15,173 nt of DNA from Vicinamibacteria bacterium (GTDB taxonomy: Bacteria > Acidobacteriota > Vicinamibacteria > Fen-336 > JAGNNV01), in the NCBI GenBank assembly GCA_016650185.1, contig JAENWE010000378.1, forward strand, positions 1-15,173, given 5' to 3'. This document shows, piece after piece, positions 1-7,533 of the stretch (positions are counted from its first letter, which is position 1; the number at the start of each line of letters is the position of its first letter). The notes under the pieces were generated by a model. The model was not told the origin of the DNA. It worked only from the letters and a program-made list of their open reading frames with translations, and searched no databases. The position numbers and the translations under genes were made by a program.

Positions 1-320
1 CGGAAATTACCTTCAAGAGCACGAAGATCGCGCCCGTGGATGAGGACACCTTCAATGTCACGGGAATCTTCACCCTGCATGGGATGGCGAAGGAAATGAC
101 CATTCCCGTGGATTTCGGGGGCGTCATCACCGACCGGCGAGGCACGGAGAAGGCGGGCTTCAGCCTGACCGCCAAGCTGAACCGCAAGGACTACGGCATC
201 GTCTGGAATCAGACCCTGGACACGGGCGCGCTCGTGCTCGGAGACGATGTCGAGATCACGGTCAACATCGAGGCCAATAAGAAAAAGCCCGCGGCTGCAG
301 ACTCGCCCGCGACGAAGTAA
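1..320 (+). CDS. YceI-family protein, C-terminal part (5' end outside window)
   Basis: This is the C-terminal part of a YceI-like protein. YceI proteins are lipocalin-like beta-barrels, usually secreted to the periplasm, that bind long isoprenoid or other amphipathic ligands. The reading frame is already open at base 3 and ends with TAA at 320. Visible family features are the segment ending 'FNVTGIFTLHGMAKEMTIPV', which matches the family pattern of a 'V.G.LTLHG.T+.v..pv' strand, followed by 'GFSLTAKLNRKDYGI' (usual 'a...inRsdfGi'), and a closing strand 'LGDDVEITVNIEANKK'. The internal GTG at 36 is not the real start, because the frame and the family resemblance extend to the left edge. After the last strand there is a short Lys/Ala/Pro-rich tail. 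The N-terminal signal peptide and first strands lie outside the window, so subcellular location is assumed from the family. Confidence 0.9.
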   Translation, partial: EITFKSTKIAPVDEDTFNVTGIFTLHGMAKEMTIPVDFGGVITDRRGTEKAGFSLTAKLNRKDYGIVWNQTLDTGALVLGDDVEITVNIEANKKKPAAADSPATK

Positions 321-665
321 AGGCAGGGGTCGCCGCCAAGGCGCGCCTCATCGGATCTCCGCTGGCGAGCGAGTTGATCACCCACAGATCAGCCACCTTG
401 CGCCGGTCCGGTCGGACCCCCGAGAACTTGGTGGAGTCCCTCGCCCACTGGAGAGGAACGGCAGGGGCACCCGGCCCGTCCTTGTGCTTGGTGTCGCCCT
501 TCTGGTCCTTCTTGAGACTCGTCTTCGCCTGTTCGTTCAGACGCCGCGAAGCTGTGGTTCTCCTCGCCGTCGGTCGTGAGCTGAACCTCCTGTGCCTTTC
601 GTGGCCAGCGGGATACCTTCGCCAAACCGGTACTGCTGTGGCTCCCACACGCATAGCTCTCGGCG
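321..665. other. 345-base gap with no recognisable gene
   Basis: This stretch lies between the YceI stop and the glycosyltransferase start. A minus-strand frame is open from 705 to 262, but its predicted protein is Arg/Pro/Ser-rich, resembles no family I know, and runs into the end of the YceI gene. Other frames are broken or similarly skewed in composition. I see no hairpin followed by a T-run, no tRNA-like cloverleaf and no clear promoter. It may be long spacer or a decayed gene. Confidence 0.5.
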
Positions 666-1889
666 GTGATGGACGAGCGGAAAAGCGGAGGCAGGAAGGT
701 AGCACGAGCGGACGCTTCGATTATCCTGCGGCCCACGGCCATGGAAGCGCCTGAGATAATCCCTCCTGTCGGCCTTCCGCCCCCACCTACGAAAGTCCTC
801 ACTCCCCGGGCCTGGGTTCGCGACGGTCTCCTGATCTGCCTGGGGATCAAACTGCTTCTGATGTTCCTCGGAGTGGCGGCGGCCGAGATCCGGCTGGACC
901 GGCCGTTTCGTGACCTCGACAAGGTGCTCGGGATCTGGCACCAGTGGGACTCTTTGCATTACTTCGACATTGCCGAGATCGGCTATCGCCCGCCGGATGT
1001 GTCAACCACTCTCGCTTTCCCGCCCTTGCTCCCCATGCTGGTCCGCGCCGCCGGATGGCTCACCGGTTCACTCTTGGGGGGGGGAGCGCTGGTGGCGACC
1101 GTTCTGTCATTCCTGCCCGGCCTCCTGCTTTTTCAACTCGCGCGACTCGATCTGAGCGAGGAGAACGCATTCCGCGCCATGCTGGTGCTACTCCTTTTTC
1201 CCAGCAGTTTTTTCCTCCACATCGTTTACACCGAGGGCCTGTTCCTGACCGTGGTCCTGGCCGCGTTTCTGGCCGCCCGCCGAGCACAGTGGATGGCTGT
1301 GGCATTCTTCGGCGTCCTGTGTGGCCTGACCAGAATCAACGCCTTTGTTCTCGCTCCGGCGCTGCTGGTCGAGGCGTGGGGAACTTCGTCGCGCGGCCGC
1401 CTCTTTCGGGTGATGGCGGCGCTGTCGGTGGGGGCTGGGATCTCCGTCTATCTCGCCATCAACTACGTCACCACCTCCGACCCTTTCGCCTTCGTGTTTA
1501 CCCAGCAGCGCTCGTTCCACCGCACATTCGCCTGGCCCTGGCAAGGAGCCGCCCATGTTTGGAACCTGGCCGGTGTAGGTGGGTCGAACTCGATGATGAA
1601 CGGCGTGTTCCAGACCCTGTGCGTCCCACTGTTGGTCATGGCCTGCGCGATCTCGGTCGCGAGGCAGCGCCTCTCGTACGCCATCTGGATGATCGGCAGT
1701 GTCCTGATCTTCACCGCCCAGGGTTTCTGGCTCAGCCTTCCGAGGTACGCTCTGGTTCTCTTTCCGGCCTTCATCTGGCTGGCTCCCCGCACCGCCCATC
1801 GGGTATTCGGGCCACTGTGGTTCGCGGCTTCAACTCTGCTCCTGAGTTTCCTGGCCGGCCAGTTCGCTCAAGGCTGGTGGGCAAGTTAG
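666..1889 (+). CDS. PIG-V-like GT-C glycosyltransferase, polytopic membrane protein
   Basis: This is a probable inner-membrane GT-C glycosyltransferase of the PIG-V/mannosyltransferase-like group. Such enzymes transfer a sugar from a polyprenyl-phosphate donor. The diagnostic stretch is at residues 91-107, 'WHQWDSLHYFDIAEIGY'. This matches the PIG-V pattern 'W.rWDs.hY..IA..GY', with Asp95 as the likely loop-1 catalytic acid. The first membrane helix is at about residues 55-74, and strongly hydrophobic helices follow throughout, about eight to ten in total. The length of 407 residues is normal for bacterial members. The start is uncertain: GTG 666 is followed directly by ATG 669, and ATG 741 is also in frame and still precedes the first helix. 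None has a clear Shine-Dalgarno sequence. No glycan-assembly gene lies next to it, so acceptor and pathway cannot be inferred. Confidence 0.82.
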   Translation: MMDERKSGGRKVARADASIILRPTAMEAPEIIPPVGLPPPPTKVLTPRAWVRDGLLICLGIKLLLMFLGVAAAEIRLDRPFRDLDKVLGIWHQWDSLHYFDIAEIGYRPPDVSTTLAFPPLLPMLVRAAGWLTGSLLGGGALVATVLSFLPGLLLFQLARLDLSEENAFRAMLVLLLFPSSFFLHIVYTEGLFLTVVLAAFLAARRAQWMAVAFFGVLCGLTRINAFVLAPALLVEAWGTSSRGRLFRVMAALSVGAGISVYLAINYVTTSDPFAFVFTQQRSFHRTFAWPWQGAAHVWNLAGVGGSNSMMNGVFQTLCVPLLVMACAISVARQRLSYAIWMIGSVLIFTAQGFWLSLPRYALVLFPAFIWLAPRTAHRVFGPLWFAASTLLLSFLAGQFAQGWWAS

Positions 1890-1968
1890 CAGCTAAGCTA
1901 TTGTCCTGACTCATAAATTCGAACTTGAAAAGCGAAAGCATCAATCCCTCCAGAAGAGTCGAGCGGCG

Positions 1969-2434
1969 TTACGCGAATTGGAAGTACTCGGAGAGCGTCG
2001 TCCACTCGATCTTGTACTTGACGTCCCCCATGCCCTCCTCTCGGAGTTGCTTCATGGCGGGGGTGTATGGACCCATCGATTCGCCTTCGCCGAAGATCTC
2101 GGTGGTGACGCCTTCGCGTATCTCACCCTGCGAACGGCCGTCCACGATCAGCGAATCGACCGACCACGAGAGCATGTTGATGAAGCCGGGCGCCACCGCC
2201 AGACCCCGAGCGTCGAGGCACACGGTCCGCGGTGGCGTTGGACAAGTCACCGACGGCCGCGATGAGTTCGCCCCTTATCCCGACGTCCGCGAGGCGCCCC
2301 TTCGACCCGGAACCATCGTAGACCGTCCCGCCCCTGATGATGACATCATAGTCCGCGGCGGTTGCGACTACCGCCATCAGAACGAGGGCGAATGCCCCAA
2401 CGAAACGCGAAGACTTTATCTGGCCTCGGTTCAT
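1969..2434 (-). pseudogene. N-acyl-D-amino-acid deacylase-like amidohydrolase remnant, frameshifted and truncated
   Basis: This is the N-terminal third of a D-aminoacylase-like amidohydrolase. The first frame, from ATG 2434, gives a signal peptide (residues 1-26, ending 'VVATAA') and then the typical start 'YDVIIRGGTVYDGSGS'. Near 2217-2218 one extra base shifts the frame: the sequence continues in another minus frame as 'LDARGLAVAPGFINML' through 'REGVTTEIFGEGESMGPY' and 'IEWTTLSEYFQFA'. A TAA then occurs at 1971-1969. Family members are about 500-580 residues, so roughly two thirds, including most of the metal site, is missing. The 'APGFINMLSW' stretch lacks the His-x-His of classical D-aminoacylases. 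I recall a subfamily with this variant, so that change alone need not be decay. A good ribosome-binding site (GAAGGAG, 2439-2445) remains upstream. The single-base shift could be a sequencing error, but the missing 3' part could not. Confidence 0.82.
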
Positions 2435-2594
2435 AGCTCTCCTTCGAGTCGGTGAGTTTCCTTCGTGGCGTTGCGGTCACGGTTTGAGCGGCTACGGCCG
2501 CCGCGAAGATTAAGGCTGAGCATGTAAAAGCCTGCCATCCTATCGGTGACCGTCGTCAGATGCGGCTGCCGGGCCAAGTACAAATGCGAGAAGG

Positions 2595-3017
2595 CTAAAG
2601 GGTATCGGCTCCGCCGGCCACCAACGATGCTCGCGCGATATCGGTTTGCCCGAAGTCATCGCCCTTGTATAGAAGCGGCACGCCACGCACTTTTGCCAAG
2701 GCGTAGCTGAAGAGATCCCCGAAGTTCAAAGCAGCGGAGTGACCGCTCCCTTTGCCGAAGGCGACGAACGCGGCATAAGCGGCATCCATCTCGGTTGGGC
2801 TGGGAGCGACAAGTTCGAACACGGGCAACCGAAGCAGGTCGTCCAACAGAATCACCGCTCGCTGTCCGCGCCGGCCATGAACCACCATGCGCGTTTCGAC
2901 GACCGTCACGGTACTGACGAGCGCCCTGGTCGACTTCTGAATGATTTGTGAAAACGCCTCCCGCTCCGGTTCGGCGAAGGCGATGGCAACGAGGGCGGAG
3001 GTGTCGACAACGATCAT
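2595..3017 (-). CDS. vapC: VapC-type PIN-domain ribonuclease toxin
   Basis: This is the toxin of a type II toxin-antitoxin pair, a Mg2+-dependent PIN-domain RNase. VapC family members usually cleave tRNA or rRNA and are neutralised by VapB. The protein has 140 residues, a normal length. The acidic active-site residues are visible: Asp5 in 'MIVVDTSALV', Glu41 in 'TVVETRMV', Asp101 in 'NFGDLFSYALA' and Asp120/Asp121 in 'LLYKGDDFGQTDI'. The C-terminal pattern 'PLLYKGDDF..TDI' is typical of the Rv0624-like subgroup. I chose ATG 3017 because its product begins directly with the first PIN strand and because ATG overlaps the VapB stop as ATGA. An in-frame start at 3041 would add eight residues and overlap vapB further. 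The gene is translationally coupled to vapB. All catalytic positions are intact, so it looks functional. Confidence 0.93.
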   Translation of the reverse strand: MIVVDTSALVAIAFAEPEREAFSQIIQKSTRALVSTVTVVETRMVVHGRRGQRAVILLDDLLRLPVFELVAPSPTEMDAAYAAFVAFGKGSGHSAALNFGDLFSYALAKVRGVPLLYKGDDFGQTDIARASLVAGGADTL

Positions 3018-3253
3018 CGCGGCAGACCGTGCTCGTCCCATTCCAACGGATTGAAAGCGTCCTTGCGCTCGGGAATGCGGTCAAACTGCGCAAGCAGCGC
3101 CGCCAGGCGGCCGGGCCTGTCTCCGCCCGCTGCGGTTTCGCTGAGCAGGCGATCCACTGCCCGTTCGACAACGGCGGTCTTGCTCATGCCCATGGCCCGG
3201 GCCAAGCGTTCGACCTTGCCAACCACTACCGAATTCGCAATCTGGAGTGCCAT
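3014..3253 (-). CDS. vapB: VapB-type antitoxin (Rv0623-like)
   Basis: This is the antitoxin partner of the downstream PIN toxin. It is a 79-residue protein with an N-terminal ribbon-helix-helix-like DNA-binding segment, 'VVVGKVERLARAMGMSKTA' followed by 'VVERAVDRLL', as in the Rv0623/PSK-type transcription-factor family. The C-terminal half ('RIPERKDAFNPLEWDEHGLP') is the kind of extended, charged tail that wraps the VapC active site. The stop overlaps the vapC start by four bases (ATGA). ATG 3253 is preceded by a modest AAGGG ribosome-binding site at 3260-3264. The AT-rich inverted repeat just upstream is the likely operator through which the VapBC complex represses its own transcription. 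Confidence 0.9.
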   Translation of the reverse strand: MALQIANSVVVGKVERLARAMGMSKTAVVERAVDRLLSETAAGGDRPGRLAALLAQFDRIPERKDAFNPLEWDEHGLPR

Positions 3254-3267
3254 AGAGAGCCCTTGAT

Positions 3268-3294
3268 GTGTATATAAACATGATCAATATACAC
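3268..3294. promoter_or_regulatory. Inverted repeat, probable VapBC operator
   Basis: A perfect 8-base inverted repeat, GTGTATAT (3268-3275) and ATATACAC (3287-3294), is separated by 11 bases. It begins 15 bases upstream of the vapB start codon. The stretch is strikingly AT-rich against the local GC-rich background and overlaps the expected promoter position. VapB antitoxins commonly bind such palindromes for autoregulation. The assignment as operator is inference from position and symmetry. Confidence 0.7.
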
Positions 3295-3397
3295 GAACCC
3301 ATGACCCCGAGGGATGGAATCCGTCGTGTGCTCTAGACAGAGGTTCGGGGGGACTGAGCCCTGCAAGCCGTTCGCCGTTCGCGGCCCCCCCGACTCA

Positions 3398-6172
3398 TCA
3401 ACGATAAATCCCGTTGAAGAGGAACTTGAAAGTGCCATGCGGCTGGGCTCGGAACGTGATCTCGGGCCCGAACAGCATGAGCCGGCCCTGGCCGATCTTC
3501 GCCTCCGCCACCGCGACTCCGCCCTCGAGGGCGTGCTGCCCCCAGGCCCAGCCGCTGCGCAGGGGGGTGGCGCTCGGGAACCAGGCGACCGGGGTGACGC
3601 CACGAAGGCCCGCATCGGGTTTCAGCTCGAATACGGGGGAGTTGTCGAAGAAAACGTCCACGTCTTTGGAGAGGCCCCAAGCGAGCGGATGCGTGACATC
3701 GGCCTCGGCGCGCAGCACGGAACCCGGCACGTAATATTTATCCCGACCGAGATTCTTGGGGCCGTTCGCGGTGCGCTCGACCAGGTGGTTTTCCACCAGA
3801 CCGAGGTTGTTGCCGATGGAGGTCGAATCACCGATGGCGATCGCGCGGCCTCCCGCCTCCACAAAAGACTTGATCGCGGGAATGCTCTTGGCCACGGTGT
3901 AGCTACCAAGCCAGGGCGCGAATTCCCCCGCCCGTTCCGCCGTCGGCTGGCGCTGCGCGAAGGGCCCCGCGGTGGGACGGTCGCTTTCGGGAAGGATGCC
4001 GTCCGCGAAGATCAGGACATCGAACCGGGCGTTGAGGTTCCCCGCGTCGATGGTCTTCGGATAGACCTGCTCGACGGAGGCGAATTCGAACTGCTCCAGG
4101 ATCCAGCGAATCCAACCCGACGGCATGCTGCCGCCGTACCGATCGGCGAGACCGATGCGCACGGCCTTGAGGGCCATGGTCTCGGCGGGCCTGGCCATCG
4201 CCATCGCACGCATGCCAAGATCGGCGGCTGCGCGGGTCACGATGGGCGTCGATGCAGCGCCTGCCACCACGTAGTAGCCGCCCGCGTCGGGTCCGGCAGT
4301 GATCCGGTGAACTTCGCCGCCCGCCTTCAGAACACGATTCACCACGATAACCGAGTCATTTTGCGCCGCGGGGAGAAGGAAGCCTGCGGCAGTTCTGGCT
4401 CCGTCCACCGGCGCTCCGTCCGGCTTGGCCAGGTTCACAGGCGACAAAGCCTCGAAGGGGCCGTCGAATCCGTCGAGCACGCGATCGAACTGGACACCCA
4501 TCTGGTAGGCCAGCGTCCACCCCGCATTGTCGTAGGGAGGAATGGGCGGGCCGCCCGGCGACGCGAAGTCGTTGGGATGATCCTGCGGCTCGAACATATC
4601 GATCACGTGAGGCCTGAAGGCCTGGGCCGTCTTCACCACCAGAGACCCCTTTGGATACGCCTTCCCCGCCACGGTGAAGCCCGCGGTCGCGCGATGAACC
4701 ACGATGCCCGAGCGCTGCAGGGCGTTGATGAACTTCACCGCGGTCGGGAAGTCGGCCTGGCTCGCGGAAAGGATGTAGCCGCGAGCGTCCCGATCCGCGG
4801 GCCTCCGAAGCTCATCGAAGTACTTGGCCGGCACCACCGGCGACCTTCCGCCCGCGTTGGCGGCGAACAGGCCCCCGGGAGTCAGGGCCGGATTGATGAT
4901 GGAGGCAGGGCCCGAGGGCGCGCGCATGTCCTTGTCCGCGACCGCTCGGACCGCCTCGATGTCCTTCGGCCAGACGGTCCAGTTGTCGCGGCTTCCCCGT
5001 TCGATGGAGTTTCGGCCCATCTTGTAGATGTTGTAGAGGAACTGCTCGCGATGTCGTGACGCGATGTCCAGGACCGCATAGTTCGCGGTGACCGAGTATT
5101 CGATTGACTGACGAAAGTGCCAGGTCTGGGGAGTGATGGGAAACGGCGTGTCGCCGCTGGCAAGAGCGCGCTGGGGCACAAACTCGATCTCAATGGGCGT
5201 GGGATTGCCGATGGTCTCGGTCAGCAGTCCGATCTGGTTGTGGAAGTACACCGCGGTGCGGAGGCCGCCGTTCCACCAGGTGGAGTAGTTGGCTCCGCGC
5301 CGCATGGTGGCGCCGGGCTTGTTCTCCACGATGAAGCGGTTGTGCATCGAGGCGCCGACCAGATCAAGGCCGGTCACGATGAGGGGATCAAGGTTGTAAT
5401 TGAACGGATCCCGGAAGGGAGGCGCGAACAGCACAGCGCCGGTGGGACCGGTCTGATGATGGTTGTACATGATCTGGGGGATCCACTCGATCGAAAGCTG
5501 GCGCGCCATGTTGCGGCTCTCCGCCTGGTTGAGAGCGTAAAAATCCCGATTGTTGTCGTGGCCTGCGTATTTCTGATACAGACGCGGGATGTCGCCGCTC
5601 CGACGCGCCTTTTCATCCTTGTCCTTCATGTACCAGTTCGAAACGAGCTCCATGCCGTCCGGATTCGCGTGGACGGCGAGGATGATGAGGTCGTTCAGAA
5701 AACGCATGGTTTCCTCATCGGTGCGGCTCACCAGCTGATAGACGGTCTCCGCCAACTGGGCCGCTCCGAGGACCTCCGTCGCGTGCAGACCCCCGTCGAT
5801 CCAGACCACCGCCTTGCCCTCTTTGGAAAGCGTTCTGGCCTGGGCCTCGGTCAGGCCTTCGGCTCGGGCCAGGCGCTGAGAAATGTCCTTGTACCTTGCC
5901 AGCATCTTGTGGTTCGCGGGGCTGGTGATGATGGCCATGAGCTGGTCGCGACCCTCGGCGGTCTTGCCGATGACTTCGAGCTTCATCCGATTGGACTCGG
6001 ACGCGAGCTTCTTCATGTAGGCCGAGAATTCCGTGTAGTTCGCGAGCTTGTAGTCATCACCGATGGTGAAGCCGTAGGCCTCTTTCGTAGTGGTGATCCT
6101 GCCCTGGGCCGGAGCCAGCGAAGCCGCGGCCAGCAGGCCAAGACTCAGCAGGGGAAGCCGTAGATATCGCAT
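3398..6172 (-). CDS. Secreted M14-family zinc carboxypeptidase-like protein, 924 residues
   Basis: This is an exported metallopeptidase-like protein. Residues 1-23 form a signal peptide ('LLSLGLLAAASLAPAQ'). The M14 domain spans about residues 40-420. The zinc ligands are His130 and Glu133 in 'GGLHATEVLG' and a His in 'YNHHQTGPTG' (238-239). 'HANPDGME' (168-175) and 'HDNNRDF' (205-211, Arg209) correspond to the substrate-binding region, and Glu319 in 'LLTETIG' is the expected general base. The set is complete, so hydrolysis of C-terminal residues or a related amide bond is plausible. The other ~500 residues are not peptidase. Part of this ('SFVEAGGRAIAIGDST', about 770-790) resembles a class-I glutamine-amidotransferase-like Rossmann fold, a tentative reading. 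The start has GAGGA about 11 bases upstream. Classical carboxypeptidases are 300-450 residues, so the protein is about twice normal length. Large multi-domain M14 proteins of this kind are, to my knowledge, frequent in Acidobacteriota. Confidence 0.9.
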   Translation of the reverse strand: MRYLRLPLLSLGLLAAASLAPAQGRITTTKEAYGFTIGDDYKLANYTEFSAYMKKLASESNRMKLEVIGKTAEGRDQLMAIITSPANHKMLARYKDISQRLARAEGLTEAQARTLSKEGKAVVWIDGGLHATEVLGAAQLAETVYQLVSRTDEETMRFLNDLIILAVHANPDGMELVSNWYMKDKDEKARRSGDIPRLYQKYAGHDNNRDFYALNQAESRNMARQLSIEWIPQIMYNHHQTGPTGAVLFAPPFRDPFNYNLDPLIVTGLDLVGASMHNRFIVENKPGATMRRGANYSTWWNGGLRTAVYFHNQIGLLTETIGNPTPIEIEFVPQRALASGDTPFPITPQTWHFRQSIEYSVTANYAVLDIASRHREQFLYNIYKMGRNSIERGSRDNWTVWPKDIEAVRAVADKDMRAPSGPASIINPALTPGGLFAANAGGRSPVVPAKYFDELRRPADRDARGYILSASQADFPTAVKFINALQRSGIVVHRATAGFTVAGKAYPKGSLVVKTAQAFRPHVIDMFEPQDHPNDFASPGGPPIPPYDNAGWTLAYQMGVQFDRVLDGFDGPFEALSPVNLAKPDGAPVDGARTAAGFLLPAAQNDSVIVVNRVLKAGGEVHRITAGPDAGGYYVVAGAASTPIVTRAAADLGMRAMAMARPAETMALKAVRIGLADRYGGSMPSGWIRWILEQFEFASVEQVYPKTIDAGNLNARFDVLIFADGILPESDRPTAGPFAQRQPTAERAGEFAPWLGSYTVAKSIPAIKSFVEAGGRAIAIGDSTSIGNNLGLVENHLVERTANGPKNLGRDKYYVPGSVLRAEADVTHPLAWGLSKDVDVFFDNSPVFELKPDAGLRGVTPVAWFPSATPLRSGWAWGQHALEGGVAVAEAKIGQGRLMLFGPEITFRAQPHGTFKFLFNGIYR

Positions 6173-6333
6173 TGGGTTTCGTCCTCGAGGAATGAGGGGC
6201 CGGCAGCTTTGGTCCCCTCAGGAATCTGTCGTGGAGAATCTTAGCCCTTTAGCGTTCGGCCGATCTCCGCGGGCGTTTCTGGGACATCCCTTTTGGTCGT
6301 TGATCGGCGGTCTCCGAGGCGCCGCGGCGCGTC

Positions 6334-6798
6334 TCAGACCGGTTTTTGATCCCGGGCGCGCAGCTTGGCGTCGATGAAGTCGGGGTGCGCCACGTGCAGC
6401 AGGCCCGCGATCTTGCGAACCATGTGCTCTTCGCTCGCATCCTTCTTGCCGTCAGCGAAGGCCACCAGCCAGAGCAGCTCGACCACGCGCTTCTTCTGTT
6501 CGGGCGAGAAAGCTCCGTCGAGGAGAGAGGTGAACTCGAAAATCGAGATCGCGGTCCGCGACTGCTCCTCGGAGAGGCGCATGATGTCCGCGCTCTCCTC
6601 CGCATTGAGGTTGAACGTGCTTTGCAGCGCGGTCCTCATCACCATGCGCTCGGCGTCTTCGACCTTATGGTCCGCGCGAACAATCTCAAAAAGCAGCACC
6701 CCGGCGGCCAGGCGCAACGCCTTCTCCTGAGCCTCCGGCGACGGCGGGGCCTCCGGCGTGAGCTTCGATTGAAAAAAGTCCATCAGTCCATCGAACAT
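6334..6798 (-). CDS. TerB-like tellurite-resistance-family protein
   Basis: This is a 154-residue all-helical protein of the TerB family (co-chaperone/TerB-like fold). It has two repeated halves of similar logic: an N-terminal segment with 'LFEIVRADHKVEDAERMVM' (37-55) and a C-terminal segment with 'LLWLVAFADGKKDASEEHM' (108-126). Both carry the family's 'A(D)G.(+).D..E...v' acidic pattern, and the C-terminus ends with the typical 'KIAGLLHVAHPDFIDAK'. There is no signal peptide or membrane helix, so it is probably cytoplasmic. The gene lies 55 bases downstream of the DUF3224 gene on the same strand, and no other ter gene is present. Tellurite resistance should therefore not be assumed, since solitary TerB proteins are common and of unknown role. 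A GGAGGAG sequence is present but about 12 bases from ATG 6798, slightly far for a ribosome-binding site. Confidence 0.88.
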   Translation of the reverse strand: MFDGLMDFFQSKLTPEAPPSPEAQEKALRLAAGVLLFEIVRADHKVEDAERMVMRTALQSTFNLNAEESADIMRLSEEQSRTAISIFEFTSLLDGAFSPEQKKRVVELLWLVAFADGKKDASEEHMVRKIAGLLHVAHPDFIDAKLRARDQKPV

Positions 6799-6853
6799 GG
6801 GACGAGACTACTCCTCCGACGCGCCGGAGGAAATAGCGTCTCGGGGCCAACGA

Positions 6854-7393
6854 CTAGGACAGAACTTCCGGCTCGTCCGTTCCCTCGGGCACCGTGTAGT
6901 CGAACGTGTACGAATGTTTCCCGTCTTCAATGATGATGGTCAGCGCCCCCGCCAGACCGACGAGCTGCCCGGTTCCAGAGTCGGGGATGACGTTGATGAG
7001 CATCTTGAAGTCGCCCCCTTGCTTCATGGTGGCGTGATGCATGAGGGTGAAGGTTCCCTGGCGGCCCTTCACCGACACGATCATCGTCTCTATGGCGACG
7101 TAACCCGCCGAGCCTTTGACCTCCGTGCCTCCGGTCATCATTTCGCCCTTGCTGGTCCCGACGATGTCGCCCATCCATACTTTGTCGATCGACAAACGAC
7201 CCACCTTCACCCCCGGCACTTTCTCGTCCTCGGGCAGTGGCTGGACCTTGACGGTAAAGGTCCCGTTCGCCTGGGTGGTCATCATTGCTCCTTTCTTCGA
7301 GATTGGGGCCGCGCCCGTCTGCGCTTGAGCGCTCGTGCTTCCGGTGACCGCCGAAGCGGCCAGCACCAGGGCACAGGCAGAGTGTGTCTTCAT
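6854..7393 (-). CDS. Secreted DUF3224 domain protein
   Basis: This is a 179-residue protein of the DUF3224 family, small barrel-like proteins of unknown function. From ATG 7393 the N-terminus is a convincing signal peptide ('MKTHSACALVLAASAVTG', cleaved near 'AQAQ'), so it is probably periplasmic or secreted. The DUF3224 core is recognisable at about residues 93-170. It contains 'GYVAIETMIVSVKGRQGTFT', then 'LMHHATMKQGGDFKMLINVI', 'PDSGTGQLVGLAGALTI' and 'GKHSYTFDY'. The last two match the family's 'VPGSGTGELaGl.G' and 'G.H.Y.fdY' signatures. An upstream in-frame start at 7483 would put 30 polar residues before the signal peptide and run towards the PadR promoter, so I prefer 7393. No strong Shine-Dalgarno sequence precedes it. 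It is divergent from the PadR gene and heads the minus-strand block. Confidence 0.85.
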   Translation of the reverse strand: MKTHSACALVLAASAVTGSTSAQAQTGAAPISKKGAMMTTQANGTFTVKVQPLPEDEKVPGVKVGRLSIDKVWMGDIVGTSKGEMMTGGTEVKGSAGYVAIETMIVSVKGRQGTFTLMHHATMKQGGDFKMLINVIPDSGTGQLVGLAGALTIIIEDGKHSYTFDYTVPEGTDEPEVLS

Positions 7394-7496
7394 ATGCGGA
7401 TGGTAGCGCGACCGGGCCCCGAAACCAGGGTCGGTGGTCAAGGTAGGGAACAAACCGCGCCTGCTCTTCGTCCAAGCCTCCATGCGGGGAGCCGAT

Positions 7497-7530
7497 TTGC
7501 TATTTCTTCTACTTTTGTATGAGTATTAGG
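7497..7530 (+). promoter_or_regulatory. AT-rich promoter/operator candidate for the PadR-ADOP unit
   Basis: A ~34-base AT-rich patch lies directly before the PadR gene in otherwise GC-rich DNA. It contains the imperfect dyad TACT (7510-7513) - 8 bases - AGTA (7522-7525). PadR-family proteins often bind dyads with an 8-base centre near their own start. A -35-like TTGCTA (7497-7502) and -10-like TATGAG (7518-7523) are 15 bases apart, which is short. The site is consistent with autoregulation, but the call rests on composition and position. Confidence 0.45.
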
Positions 7531-7533
7531 CCC

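Noticed and set aside
2488..2501. GCGGC-TACG-GCCGC hairpin as a terminator
   Set aside because: The stem is only five base pairs and no T-run follows on either strand.
3314..5059. Long plus-strand open frame (581 codons) and a second one at 5117-6163
   Set aside because: Both are antisense to the M14 gene, His/Arg/Gly-rich and without any family motif. They are typical shadows of high-GC coding DNA.
6259..6308. GCCGATC/GATCGGC inverted repeat upstream of the M14 gene
   Set aside because: The seven-base arms are 36 bases apart in GC-rich DNA with no T-run or promoter relation, so chance is likely.
6334..6798. Tellurite-resistance operon
   Set aside because: Only a TerB-like gene is present, with no terA, terC, terD or terZ neighbours, so a resistance role is not supported.
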